DNA of 64,000 bases. Source: Symbiodinium natans. Taxonomy: Eukaryota; Sar; Dinophyceae; Suessiales; Symbiodiniaceae. A program made the position numbers and the translations under genes. Every line of letters begins with the position of its first letter. The first letter of the stretch is position 1. The DNA lies in the NCBI GenBank assembly GCA_905221605.1, contig CAJNDS010002602.1, forward strand, positions 124,001-188,000, read 5' to 3'. Shown here in pieces: positions 24,331-34,900 of the stretch. A model generated the notes under the pieces. That model was not told where the DNA came from and did no database searches. It saw only the letters and a list, made by a program, of their open reading frames with translations.

Positions 24331-24763
24331 GGAAGGAAGGATGGAGGGAAGGAAGGAGGGTAGGGAAGGAAGGAAGGAAGAAAGGAGGGAAGAAAGAAGG
24401 CGGGAGGGAGGGAAGCAGGGAAGGAAGGAAGCAAACAAAGAAGCAAAGGGAGGAGGGAGGGAGTTAGGCCAGGAAGGAAGGTGGGGAGGAAGGGATGGAA
24501 GAAGGAAGGAAAGAAGGAAGGAAGGAAGGAAAGAAGGAAGGAAGGAAGGAAAGAAGGAAAGAAGGAAAGAAGGAAAGAAGGAAAGAACGAAGGAAAGAAG
24601 GAAGAAAAGAAGGAAGGAAAGAAGGAAGGAAAGAAGGAAGGAAAGAATGAAGGAAAGAATGAAGGAAAGAAGGAAGGAAAGAATGAAGGAAAGAAGGAAG
24701 GAAAGCAGGGAGGCAAGCAGGGAGGCAAGCAGGGAGGCAAGCAGGGAGGAAGGGAGGAAGAAT
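24331..24763. repeat. GGAA-rich purine microsatellite, about 430 bases
   Basis: The + strand is almost pure A and G, made of GGAAGGAAAGAA-type units, ending in four near copies of GGGAGGCAAGCA. Open frames of 120-195 codons occur on both strands and read KEGRKEGK or SFLPSFLP; all are by-products of the repeat. Confidence 0.97.
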
Positions 24764-24945
24764 TTGATGAACGTTAGTGGGAATCCGATTAACATACAGA
24801 GGGAGTAGCCATTTTCGGCTGATTTGACATGGCACGGACTTAGGCGAAAAGACAAACCGAAAACAACAATTCCCAAGAACAAAAACACAAAAGCCTCATT
24901 TCATTCCGCGCCCGGTGAAGTGACCTGAAGGTAAGGACGCACCCA

Positions 24946-27900
24946 ATGACAGCGCAATTTCTGGACTTCATAAGGGATCGCCAAACAACCATTAGCAAGG
25001 CCCGCCCCATCAGCATGTGGCTATCACATTAGAAGTGTGTTGGTTGGCATGTCGGCACACTTGTCCGTCGAGTCGTGATATGCACAGTGGCGGTCTCGGT
25101 AGAGAATCTCGCTGGGCAGCCTGCCGTATTCACTCAGCTCCCTCGTGTGGGCCCCTAAGCCCTAAGCTCTAAGACTGAGGTTCAGGGTGAAGACCAGAAG
25201 AAGCTTGATGTCAGGCCCCAAGATGGGAGTCCGAAGTCAAGATGTTCCGGCCGCAAGGTTCAGTTGTCCGGAAGACTACACCTGGGCTACGGGGTGCTGA
25301 AATCAACCATTGCAACACGAGCAGGAATATACTGTCATCCCGACACGCGCAATACGCTTCAATGCTAAGGTCATTACCAACGATGTCTTCAAGAACGCGC
25401 TGCGATACACAGGCTGCTGAAGGGTAAAGCTCGAGCATGCCGTGTGGTGAGAGTGACTTGTGCGTATGGCAGTCGGACCCTCTAGGTTTTAATCAAGCTG
25501 TTGCTGAAGAAAATCGTGAAGCTCTCTTTCTGTTTTGCCGCTGCTTGTTATCTAACTGTTTCCTGCAAAGGCAAGCTGGGAACCCTCGCCTCTGAGGAGG
25601 AAGATGAGCCGGTGGATGGCTGGCCGCCGGCTGAGACTTGGGGTGGACGTGTAGCTTCCCTAAGCGCATCCATGGAAGCCGACCAGTTTGTTACATGTTT
25701 TTCTTCGTCCTCGCAGTATCATTGACTGTCCAAGCGTGACATGCGGCAGCCGCCAAGGCTGGGAACGAACGAGAGCGAAGCCATTCCTGTACTGTCAGAG
25801 GCATGCAGTGAGCTGTCCATGGATGCTAGAGGATTCCGCTAGAGAGAACCTTGTTGTTGCAGGAGTTCGCAGAGACTGGCAAGTACATCTGTGTCTTTGA
25901 CCCCCTGGACGGCAGCAGCCGCTTGGCCACAACCACGTGCGCCGGCTTTGCTATGGCTGTCGTAGGATTGCATGCATGGCTTTGGGAGCCCGCGAGGCAA
26001 TGTGGATGCCGGCATCCCTGTCGGTACCATCTTCGGGGTCTTTGAGGATTGGGATGTGGTTCAGACATGGGGTTTAGGAGTCGCCTGCAAGTGCCTTGCA
26101 AAAGGCCCTGAGCAAGCACGTATCTGCTGCAATTGACAACAATTCCGGCAAGAAACATGCCTTCGATGGTGCGAACAGGAGCCGAATATGGCGGAGTGCG
26201 AGCTGCCCGAAGATCTTTCAGCTGGCTTGACAGATGAGCAGCAGAGGCGTTTTACCTAGCTCCTGACATCGCGATATCCGTGCAGACTGGAATGCATTTG
26301 TAGGACCTGTAGGAATTTTGCGGATAGCAGACGCGTTCCTGACAGGTGCCTTGCAGGCACCTTGCAGCCCGGGAAGGCCGGGAGCATCGTGGAGAGACGC
26401 AGCAATCTCTTGTTTCACGTCTCTCTGCAAAGCTGGGGCTTCCTGGATCCCTTTATGCTTTTGAATGCTTTTGCAGTCCTTGGTGGCTGCCGGCTATGTT
26501 TTGTACTCGGCCTCAACGGAGCTGGTCCTGACGTTCGGACACGGCGTTGTCGGCTTCACGTTGGACACCAGCTTCTCGGCCTCAGCTCGCGGGTTTGACT
26601 CGGAGTGGTTACAGAATGTGACAATACCTGGTGGTATCATTATGGTATCACGATGGTATCATGGTGATACATGGTGATACATGTCAGCTGTTCATTTCGG
26701 GTACAACATGTGAGGCATCGGCGAGTTTGTCATGACTCGGCCCTCGAGACTTGCTTGCAACTTTGGCACATGCTGCTGTCTTTGTGTGTCTGCCATTGCC
26801 GGTGCGGCTATGTTGTACCCAACCTACTCAGGATCAAGATTCCGGCAAGGGGCAAGATCTACTCCTGCAATCAGGCCAACATTGCGGCAGCTTGGCTGGA
26901 ACTGTATGAGACACCTTTGTAGCACAACCATGCACAGCAGTACTGCGGGTGCGGTCACCGCGGTGCTGCACCGCACGCGCGTGTGCAAACCAATGTCTCA
27001 GGGCAATTTTCCGACTGAGGAGTGGGACGAGCCGATGAGGCAGTACATCAGTGACATCCGCGATGGAAAAGGCAGCACAAGCATTGGCATTCCTACTTTT
27101 CGCCAAAGGCTGCCATGCCTGGTCCACAGTGGCAGGTCAAGCTGGCAAGCCATATTCCCTTCGCTACATCGGCTCTATGGTATCTCAGCTACAGTTTGTC
27201 GGCCAGCACTGTCTGGAAAAGAGCTGCTTGTTCGCAAGAACCACAGTGCTGAGATGTCGAGATGTGCTGAGGTCGGGGACATCCACCGCACCTTGCTGTA
27301 TGGCGGCATCTTTGCGTACCCAGCGGACAACAAGAACCAGGCACCATTTCTGCAAGGTCGTGTGATTTGTCGACTGCTGTTGCGAAAGGAGAGCAGCCCA
27401 AAAGTCCGAAAAGGAAAGTGACAACTAGCATGAATACCATGGGTCACCATGATCTGTTGCAAGTGGCAGGATGGAAAATTGCGGCTTCTCTATGAAGGTG
27501 CCCCGATGTCCTTCATCATGGAACAAGCCGGCGGCAAGGCCTTCACTTTCGAATAGCCGAATAATGCAGCATTGCAGATACATCATCTACATAGTCACAG
27601 ACGCTTGCGCCGCCTCGGCAGCCGGGCTGGCCCGATGCGGAGTGTAGCGTGCGCATCGCAGACGAAGGAAAGCCAAGCCCCACGTCAGTTGGTGCAGCAC
27701 CACGCATTCATTGGGGCTGCAGGGGGGTGCATCAGGCAAAAGTGGTGCATTTTGGCATGGTGTCTGTGCGCATGGGAGGGGCCCACAACCTGGAACCCCC
27801 ACGGCATCAGATTGCGGCTCCCCCAAGCGGCTTGCACACAGGGGGGGTGTACAGCAAATTTCCGAGAAGTCGAGGCGAATTACTATCTGAGTCCGGTATC

Positions 27901-28362
27901 ATGCCGTTAGTTGCGTCTTCGGCTTCCAGGGTGCTACGTTCGTGCTATTGTGTGCTGTTGTCGGTGAGATGCGAGGCGATCACAGGACACAGCCGAGTTT
28001 TGGACATTCCTCCGGTGCTTTGGGCTGCACAGAACCGCTTGCAAGCGGAGAACTGCGAATACAGTGATCAGAGAGCATCGAACTTCCCTGCGCCGCTGCC
28101 ATACAGTAGATCTGAAGCACTCGAAAATTACATGTTATCTGCTTACAGGTTGCCTAGGTAGCCGGCGGTCTCGGCAAAATGACCTTGTCACCCCTGCACC
28201 ACTCAGCAATTCGTCCACCAGCGCGTGCCGGTGATCTTGGGCTCGGCGGAGGATGTGGATGAGTGCCCCTGCTCAGATTTTGCCAAGCCCTTTTGCACAG
28301 GGGCTTCCATCATTGCAGAGGTTGAACTGCACCCGGCACTAGCGAAACAGCGGAAGGGTTAG
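24946..28362 (+). CDS. Fructose-1,6-bisphosphatase, probably plastid type, about 17 exons
   Basis: FBPase removes the C1 phosphate of fructose-1,6-bisphosphate in the Calvin cycle and gluconeogenesis. Candidate first exon 24946-24999 ([13 protein letters not shown]). Firm exons: 25180-25209 ([10 protein letters not shown]), 25370-25412, 25571-25614 ([10 protein letters not shown]), 25863-25917 (VFDPLDGSS, metal site), 25997-26046 ([16 protein letters not shown]), 26179-26246, 26313-26376 (TLQPGK), 26477-26570 ([18 protein letters not shown]), 26715-26745, 26832-26886 ([16 protein letters not shown]), 27020-27071, 27142-27179 (YSLRYIGSM), 27272-27340 ([17 protein letters not shown]), 27470-27538 ([14 protein letters not shown], family signature), 27976-28014, 28207-28362. 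Exons 26179-26376 add about 40 residues before LQPG, where plastid FBPases carry a redox loop; it holds two Cys (AEC, DRC). At least one N-terminal exon is missing. The C terminus after EDVDE is uncertain: the frame runs on to TAG at 28360. Confidence 0.95.
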
Positions 28363-31300
28363 TCACTTGAAGGTGCCGCAAATATTTCGAGGAGTCGGAT
28401 GATCCAGCTCTGAAGGAGCGGGCTAGTTGCAGCGAATCTCCGGTAGTTGGGCAAGCGGCCAGCGATTTTGCTAATTGTTGCAGGGGATGGGGCGAGTCGT
28501 TGAAAGAATGCTATGTACTGTAAGTTATGACAGTTTCCTGAATGCGGACAGAAGCAGCGTGCAAAATATGAGAAGATGAGCAGTAGATGAGTCGAAGCCA
28601 GTACTTGTTGAGGAGCGCTGCGACCGCCGACTTAAGGGCACCCTGGCACTGGCGTTTTTTTTTTCGAGCTGTATTGGTTCAATCACTTTCAAGTCGAAGC
28701 GTGAAACAAACGGGTCAGTAGCACAGCTTGCGCATCTGTTGCGACGACCCAGGCCTGGTGAAAGCGTAAAGAGTGAGTCTGGTTGAGGCCAGATGCCAGA
28801 TGCGTAGCCAGGGATGTTGCGGCATAATTTGGTGAACCTACAGTCTACTTCTAACCTCGATTCTAGCTGCTGTAACAAGTTTGCATTGAATGGCCGCAGC
28901 CCCTTTTGCACGCTCTGGCCAATATTCCCGTTTAAGCTTCTCTGTGGAAGGTTTTTGACGGCGCAGATCTAAACAGAATTATGCTACGAGTACGTCATGG
29001 GGACCAATAGCGACTTTTTCAGGCGGAGGGAGGGACAGTTGTCGCCAGCAGAGCATTGCAGACCGGCGTGTCACAAGGGGAAATGCCATTTTGATGATGC
29101 GCGCCGAGAGCCCAAAGAGTAATCAAAACTGTTCCCTTCCCCTCTATACTAGTTGCGCCTCACGTAGTTTTGAACAATAATTTGGCCGGACCACCCCGAA
29201 TCCCAGCCCGACATTCAGTTAGGGGGGTGGGTAGCTAAGCCTTCGGAGCTTTCGAGCGCAGACCGTCTCCGGTCATCCCCTAAAAAGCTCTTTGTGCCGA
29301 GGGCGGGGGCTTAGCCGAAGGGATTCCCGAATCTGAGTTCAGCACTTTCTCATACTTCTTCCGGCAATTTGTTTATCACGATGTGATATTGGATATGATG
29401 TGACCAAGGTACGGGGCACAGCGCGTAGACCTTCCACGAAATTCTGTCATAGGCAGACCACATGGCCAGATTAACGGGCCAGAAAAAGCCCCAACTTGGC
29501 CCTGGCCGGTGGTTGGTTCCAAAGAGAAGGTTTTTTTTCTGCAGGATTCTAGGATTCTCCTCTGTGGGAACGGTGCGCTTGCGCTAAGGGAAAAGAATCG
29601 CTCATCCTGCTTCGGAGTGCAGCGCTGTTGCAGTCGTGTGCCCAGCGAATACTCGCTGAAAGAATTTTGGTACAATGTCAAAGGCTGGACTGCAGGACTT
29701 TCTTGGCCACCCTTTCTGACTGGAGCTGCCGTTTCAGACATGTCTAGGTTACATTGCGAATATGCAGCGCAAGAGCCCACCACAAAGGCTGAAGCATATG
29801 GACGAAATAATCATGTAAGATACTTGGTAATAGGGAACCCTTGGAAAAGAAGCACTCCGCTTCGATGGCGGCAGCGAGGCCAGGACTGGAGATTTTTCCG
29901 ACGTAGATTCAGTGTGCACATGTGTGCACATGTGTGCACATGTGTGCACATGTGTGCACATGTGCAGTCATGTGCAGGCAGCGAGCAGCGACTCCGCCGC
30001 CGCGTCTTCGCAATGTTGAGCAGCAGTCTTTCCGCCAGGCGTGCTCCTGCATTCCTGCTATGCCTTGTCGCGGACAACAGTCCTTGCCTCTCGACAGCTG
30101 TCCTGAAGCCCAATGCCTCCCCTACACCGGTCCAGTCATCCAGCAGATCGGGACCTTCCAAGTTACTGTCTTAGGGCTAAATGAAGGCGTCTCAGAATAC
30201 TGTGCAAACTTCGCGCCGTGCGTGCCCAGCGTCAAATGAAGTGGTCATTTCGGCGCTGCTAAGGGGCAGCCTTTGAAGTCACGGCGCAACAGTGACCTGC
30301 TTTTCAACATCTTCCCCGTACCAAAGCCCAAAGCCTCCTCGCTTTCGCAGAGTTTTGGGAAGGACAAGACATGTCAATATTTTTCCAGGTCTCCGAGAGA
30401 ACAGATGGCATTGCGCGGCGACGCTGCCGCCTGCACGCACATGGAGAGTATGGGATACGAGGAAGGAGAGGATCGTTTGAGTTTGCCCTGCTAGATTTTT
30501 GCAAGATTTCCAGGCACAGACCCCTGTTGCGGCCTTGCCTTCGTTTTCTCGATGGTGGCAATTGCAACGAGTTGCTTCGCAACATCTGGCTGCATTTGCT
30601 TGCATGTAGCAGTGTGCATAATGTGCCATGACTTCATGGCAGCAGCATTGCAAGCACGTGTACTCTGGCTGCCATCTCGGCACCATGTTCTTGAAAGGCT
30701 TGCGGGTGGTCCAAAGCCGGGACGGCTCGGGGAGAAGCTTCAACTTCGGCTGACAGCGTCAACAGCTAATGATGGCTATTGTCTTGGCCTAGTGGCCTCC
30801 GAGACTCTGAGCTTCTTTGAGAATGATGCGCAAGGGGCTCTCCTCCTGTTCCCTGCAGGACCTCCAGCGACTTACACGGGGCATAGACCATCGCGGTCGC
30901 ATTTGTGGTTGGAGCGCCGGCAGTCCGACTGCATGACTGGCTAAGACTTACCGACTTACCGCTGCGCATTTGGCATGTCTTGCACTGCCTCATGCCTTAC
31001 TAGCATAAGCGTTCCCCGTGCTCGGAGCTACACAGGTACTGAAGAGCTGGGTCTCTTGCATTGGTGCACTGCCAGGACCACACATGCACTTGCACGTCAA
31101 TGATATTCTTGCTGCGTAGTGTGGAACGCGCCGCGGATCGGTCTATGCACTGCCAGGACAGAGCACGGTTGGATTCTGAACCTTTCATCCCCCATCTGCG
31201 TGGGCCGCCAGAACTTGGTTTTGGAGGGCTTGACCCGTAAAACTCATTGACGTGTCATTGGCCTTAAGTGACTTAAGTGGCAGGTGGGCCGCTGTCCGGA

Positions 31301-31946
31301 TATCGGCGAGCATGCGCTGTGCCCCGAAGGCCCGCAGGCCACGGAAGTGGAGGAGCCTCAAGAAGGCATCTCGAACAAGTCTTGGACAGCCTTGCCGTTC
31401 CTTCTTCGTGAATGTTTGGTTCTTTTGTTATCTTGTGTTGGTCGTCGTCGAAGGTGAAGCTTTCGATTCTGGGTTATACATTGGTGCACTTGGGGCCGTT
31501 GAGGATTTCAGAATGACATCATGTACTGGGCATTCGGGTTCCTCTGCCTCTAACGAGTGCTGAGGTCTTCAGGTTCAGCATATACCAAATGCTGCCAGAC
31601 AGCATCCGCACGGGATATGCCGATATGCAATTTTGACGCAGTATTGAGGTGGACGCGTCCTCATCGTGCGGACTGAAAAGCAGTTCCTCTCTCCTCGAGA
31701 GGCTGGTGGTGTTCAGGGAGGGGATGGCAGCTGCCCAAGCCGGCATCTGCAGCCAGGGGTGGTATTTGAAGAGAAGCTTTCCTAAGCGAGGTTTCCATCT
31801 GTGCAGTCTGCAAACGTTTATCGAACTTGTTGTGGCCGAAACTCGGCCTACGTCTTGAGTAGTTTGGAGTACTTCTCCTGAACGCCACCCCTCCTGGCGA
31901 TTGCAGTTCGCAACCGTGCTTGCTTTCTGTCTGATTCTGTCTGCAG
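28363..31946. other. No named gene; some coding-like exons near 30.0-30.9 kb
   Basis: About 3.6 kb. From 28400 to 29900 I see nothing supported. At 30095-30236 a frame reads YTGPVIQQIGTFQVTVLG, and at 30270-30390 another reads NSDLLFNIFPVPKPKASS; both look coding but neither is recognised, and a clean join was not found. A frame at 31575-31640 (SIYQMLPDSIRTGYADM) might be an upstream exon of the transporter that follows. Confidence 0.35.
29912..29964. repeat. 10-base tandem repeat TGTGTGCACA, about 5 copies
   Basis: Consecutive near-perfect copies of TGTGTGCACA, a unit that contains the palindrome TGTGCACA. It lies within an open frame at 29509-30174 whose HMCAHVCTC segment comes from the repeat. 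Confidence 0.95.
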
Positions 31947-34900
31947 GTGACTGTTGAGACCAACCCATGGGTGGACCGCTACTGTGTTCCAACACGTGCT
32001 TTGAGCGACGCCTTGACATCGGGGGCGACACTAGCCGGGTCTGTTGGTCCAGGTGCTTGTCCAGCTGCGTCAGCTTGCGTATGTGACTAGCTTGCAGGGT
32101 AGGATTCAAGCAATGGAAGTTTCCAGCCCCGGAGTGCAGTTGGACTTCACATACTTTTCCTCAAGCTGCCATGGCCTTGAATTTAATGAATATTATTGAA
32201 TTGAATGAATAACATCAGTTTGCCTGCAGATGTTGCATCTGAGTTCTTCGTAGGTCTTCCAGGTTCTTCCAGCATGTTGCACAACCCTCGCTGTGGGACG
32301 CGAGATAGGTTCGGAGGTTGGATGAAACGGACTGAGCTGGATGTCATGACAGCTCAAGAAGTGTAGGCGCTTGGTGCTTCAGATCAAGACTCAAGAGGTG
32401 ATCTGGAAAACCTCTTGCGCCATTTATTCTGATCTCAGCACCAACGTGAAAAATTGATTGTGTGTGTGTTTGTGTTTGTGCTCGTGTTTGTGTTTGTGTT
32501 TGCGTGCTTGTGTGTCTTTGTGTCTGTGTGTGCACATACATTCGTACGTGCCTGCATGCTTGCCCGTGTGTGCGAGCAGGGCGTGCAGACCCCAAAAACT
32601 GTTTGGAGGTATTCGAACCATTCCAACGCAAGACCTGTCCACAAGGAAAGTTACGTGTAGTTACAGGATCCGCAGAGTTACCAACAGGTGCCCCCATGGA
32701 CTGGTTCATGGGCTGCTTCGAGCGCCTCCAAAACCTGGCTTCTAGCCCACGCCTCCTCTGCCTCGCCGGCCTTTGGGCACTGCTGGTGAGCCTCGTCTAC
32801 CTCCTGTGCCTTCGCTTCTTCGCCGCCCTGCTGCATATGGCATCATGATGCATAGTGCTCCGAGCTCCGGCTTCGGGGATTGCAGGGCTTGCTGTGCTTG
32901 CAGGGCTTAAGAGCTCAGAGAAGGCCTGGCCAAGCCTAGACCATCCTGGATTGCCCGCTTCAGGCATTGCTTCTCTTGCGATTGGCGTTGCTGGGCTCTG
33001 GTCTGCTTTTCTTTGCTGCGGGTATCGTCCTGCTTGTTCTGACGCATCCAGATGCAGTTCCAGGTGCCGAAGGGTGTGGCAGAACATGGACTGACAGCAT
33101 CAAATCTGTCGCGTGCTGCTGAAAGCTGTCGGAAGGCCTGCTGCCGTTGGTGGTGACATCCGTGTCGCTTGCGACGGGCGGGCTAGTGGAGCTCAACGTT
33201 GCTCACACGCTTGCATTGAGACACTCTGCCCGCAACTTTGAGAATGGTGGTGCACATCGATGCCAGTTTTTCTGCATTCGAGGCGAGGTGCCAATCCTGG
33301 TAGCTACTCTGGCATCTGGACTTCTCCTTGGAGCTCTTCTCCTCTTCACAAGCGACTCGGAAAGCTTCCAGTATTTTCAAGTCAGGCATACGACGCAAGA
33401 GCGTGCATGTGGGAGAAATCAATCTAGCCAGTTCATGTCGCGGTGCTTTGCACTTTCGTCACAAGTCGTCTAGCTGGGTTCCTAGAGCGATGTTCGTTGA
33501 TGTGACAGTCAGACAGTACAGGAAGCGACATGGGTTGCCCCAAATGCAAGACTACAGTTCACTATATTGCACGACCGTCGCATGACCCGTCGAAGCTTCA
33601 GGTTGCGTTGCTGCGAGGACACGCCTGGAAGTGGCAGCAGACTGCGTGCGCGAATCCTGCGCCGAGCGGTCCTCGGTGCACCTTGTGAGGTCAGCGGGTA
33701 CCGGCACCATGGAATGCCGATGTGCAGCTTTGCATAAGGTCATGATGGGAATGCCTTCCTTGCTGCTTCTCCCAGTGGTGGACGCCCTGGCGTGCCAAAC
33801 GCGCCTTGAATAGAGCAGCAATTACCCCGAGCACAGCCAGTGCACAGCCGTACTTCAGGAAAAGTTGCGACGCTCCTCCGACGATAAATGTAGGTTTGGA
33901 GTGCATCTTCTGAACTTGCGGAACTCAGGATGTGGATTCTGTTGCTGACAGGGCTCCCTGCTCTTCTGTCTGGTGCAGATGTTAGTGGCATTACCCTGTT
34001 CGGCATTTCAGGCACTGCAGCTGAAAGCTTCTATTCGCAATATTCGCATGTCGCTTCTAGACTCATGGGCCACTCTTGAACAGTACCCACCGTGGTGTTG
34101 CGTAGGAGTTTTTCGACAACTCCACTTGGCGTTCACAGATTATCTTCACATCGCCGCCCTGGTGTTCTCCTGCTTTTGGGCCCAGGCCCGCTCATTTCTG
34201 AGTGTCAAAGAGTGTGCTGACATGGGAAGGTTAATGCACGAAGGTACATGATGATGTTGCGATGGCTTCTTGCATGCAACACACCAACATTTTCGACAAG
34301 TCTGGCCAAGTTGTCAGCGGTCATCTCACAAGATACATTAAGCATCTGGCCTTCCGCTACTTCTGAGGGCGGCGCAGGGCCTAGACCCCTAGGAAGACCC
34401 CCATCCCAAACCACAGCAACTTATGAGGGCGGTGCATCCGGTGACCCTGCTTCTGAGGGTGACGGGGAAGCAACACTGAAGCAACTGAAACTGAACGACC
34501 ACCGCCTTCAAGCACCCAAAAACGTGGAACTGCAAGAGCCCGCAGCAAAGCAACACAGGCAAATGTTCTGTTGGACTCACGGCTGACTGTCAGGCATCCA
34601 TAGGGTGTTGCGTGGTTCTCCGATTGTAAATCGTCTCGAGTATGATGGGCAGTTTCCATAGCAGCCATCTGGGTTCACGTTGCGCCGTCGTGGCACGCGC
34701 TTCCCCATTGCACTGCGCTGTTGTGGATTGATAGTCGAAAAAACCATAAGCACCCTGAGCCCTGAAACGTTGAATCTTCCTATACGAGCACCAGCTATCA
34801 CTCACACATGGGTGCGCTCTGTCTGGACGGGATCGTGTTGATGCCCTGAAGATAGGATCCATTCAGAGGGCACGGCAATGACTTCTGAGCGAGGGCTCAT

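Larger units (their letters stand above)
21299..24945. other. Region with scattered coding-like exons, no named gene
   Basis: About 3.6 kb between the reductase and FBPase. The strongest pieces are 23533-23570 (TAVKVTPDDMDE, ending at a GT donor) and 23733-23816, a helical peptide (LANRGIIDSDLDSILNSI, then REAVEFSVE), followed near 24005 by GEINVTWHWGMLEE. They may be one gene but do not join cleanly. The frame at 22253-22966 runs through an 11-base tandem repeat and is not trusted. Confidence 0.35.

Noticed and set aside
24301-24888. 195-codon - strand frame and other long frames at 24.3-24.9 kb
   Set aside because: Pure reading of the GGAA repeat (SFLPSFLP or KEGRKEGK) with no independent coding signal.
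26732-27421. 229-codon + strand frame over FBPase exons
   Set aside because: It is out of frame with the FBPase exons at 26832-27340, whose conserved motifs need a different phase.
29509-30174. 221-codon + strand frame
   Set aside because: Its middle is the TGTGTGCACA tandem repeat and the flanks show no conserved features; length alone is not enough.
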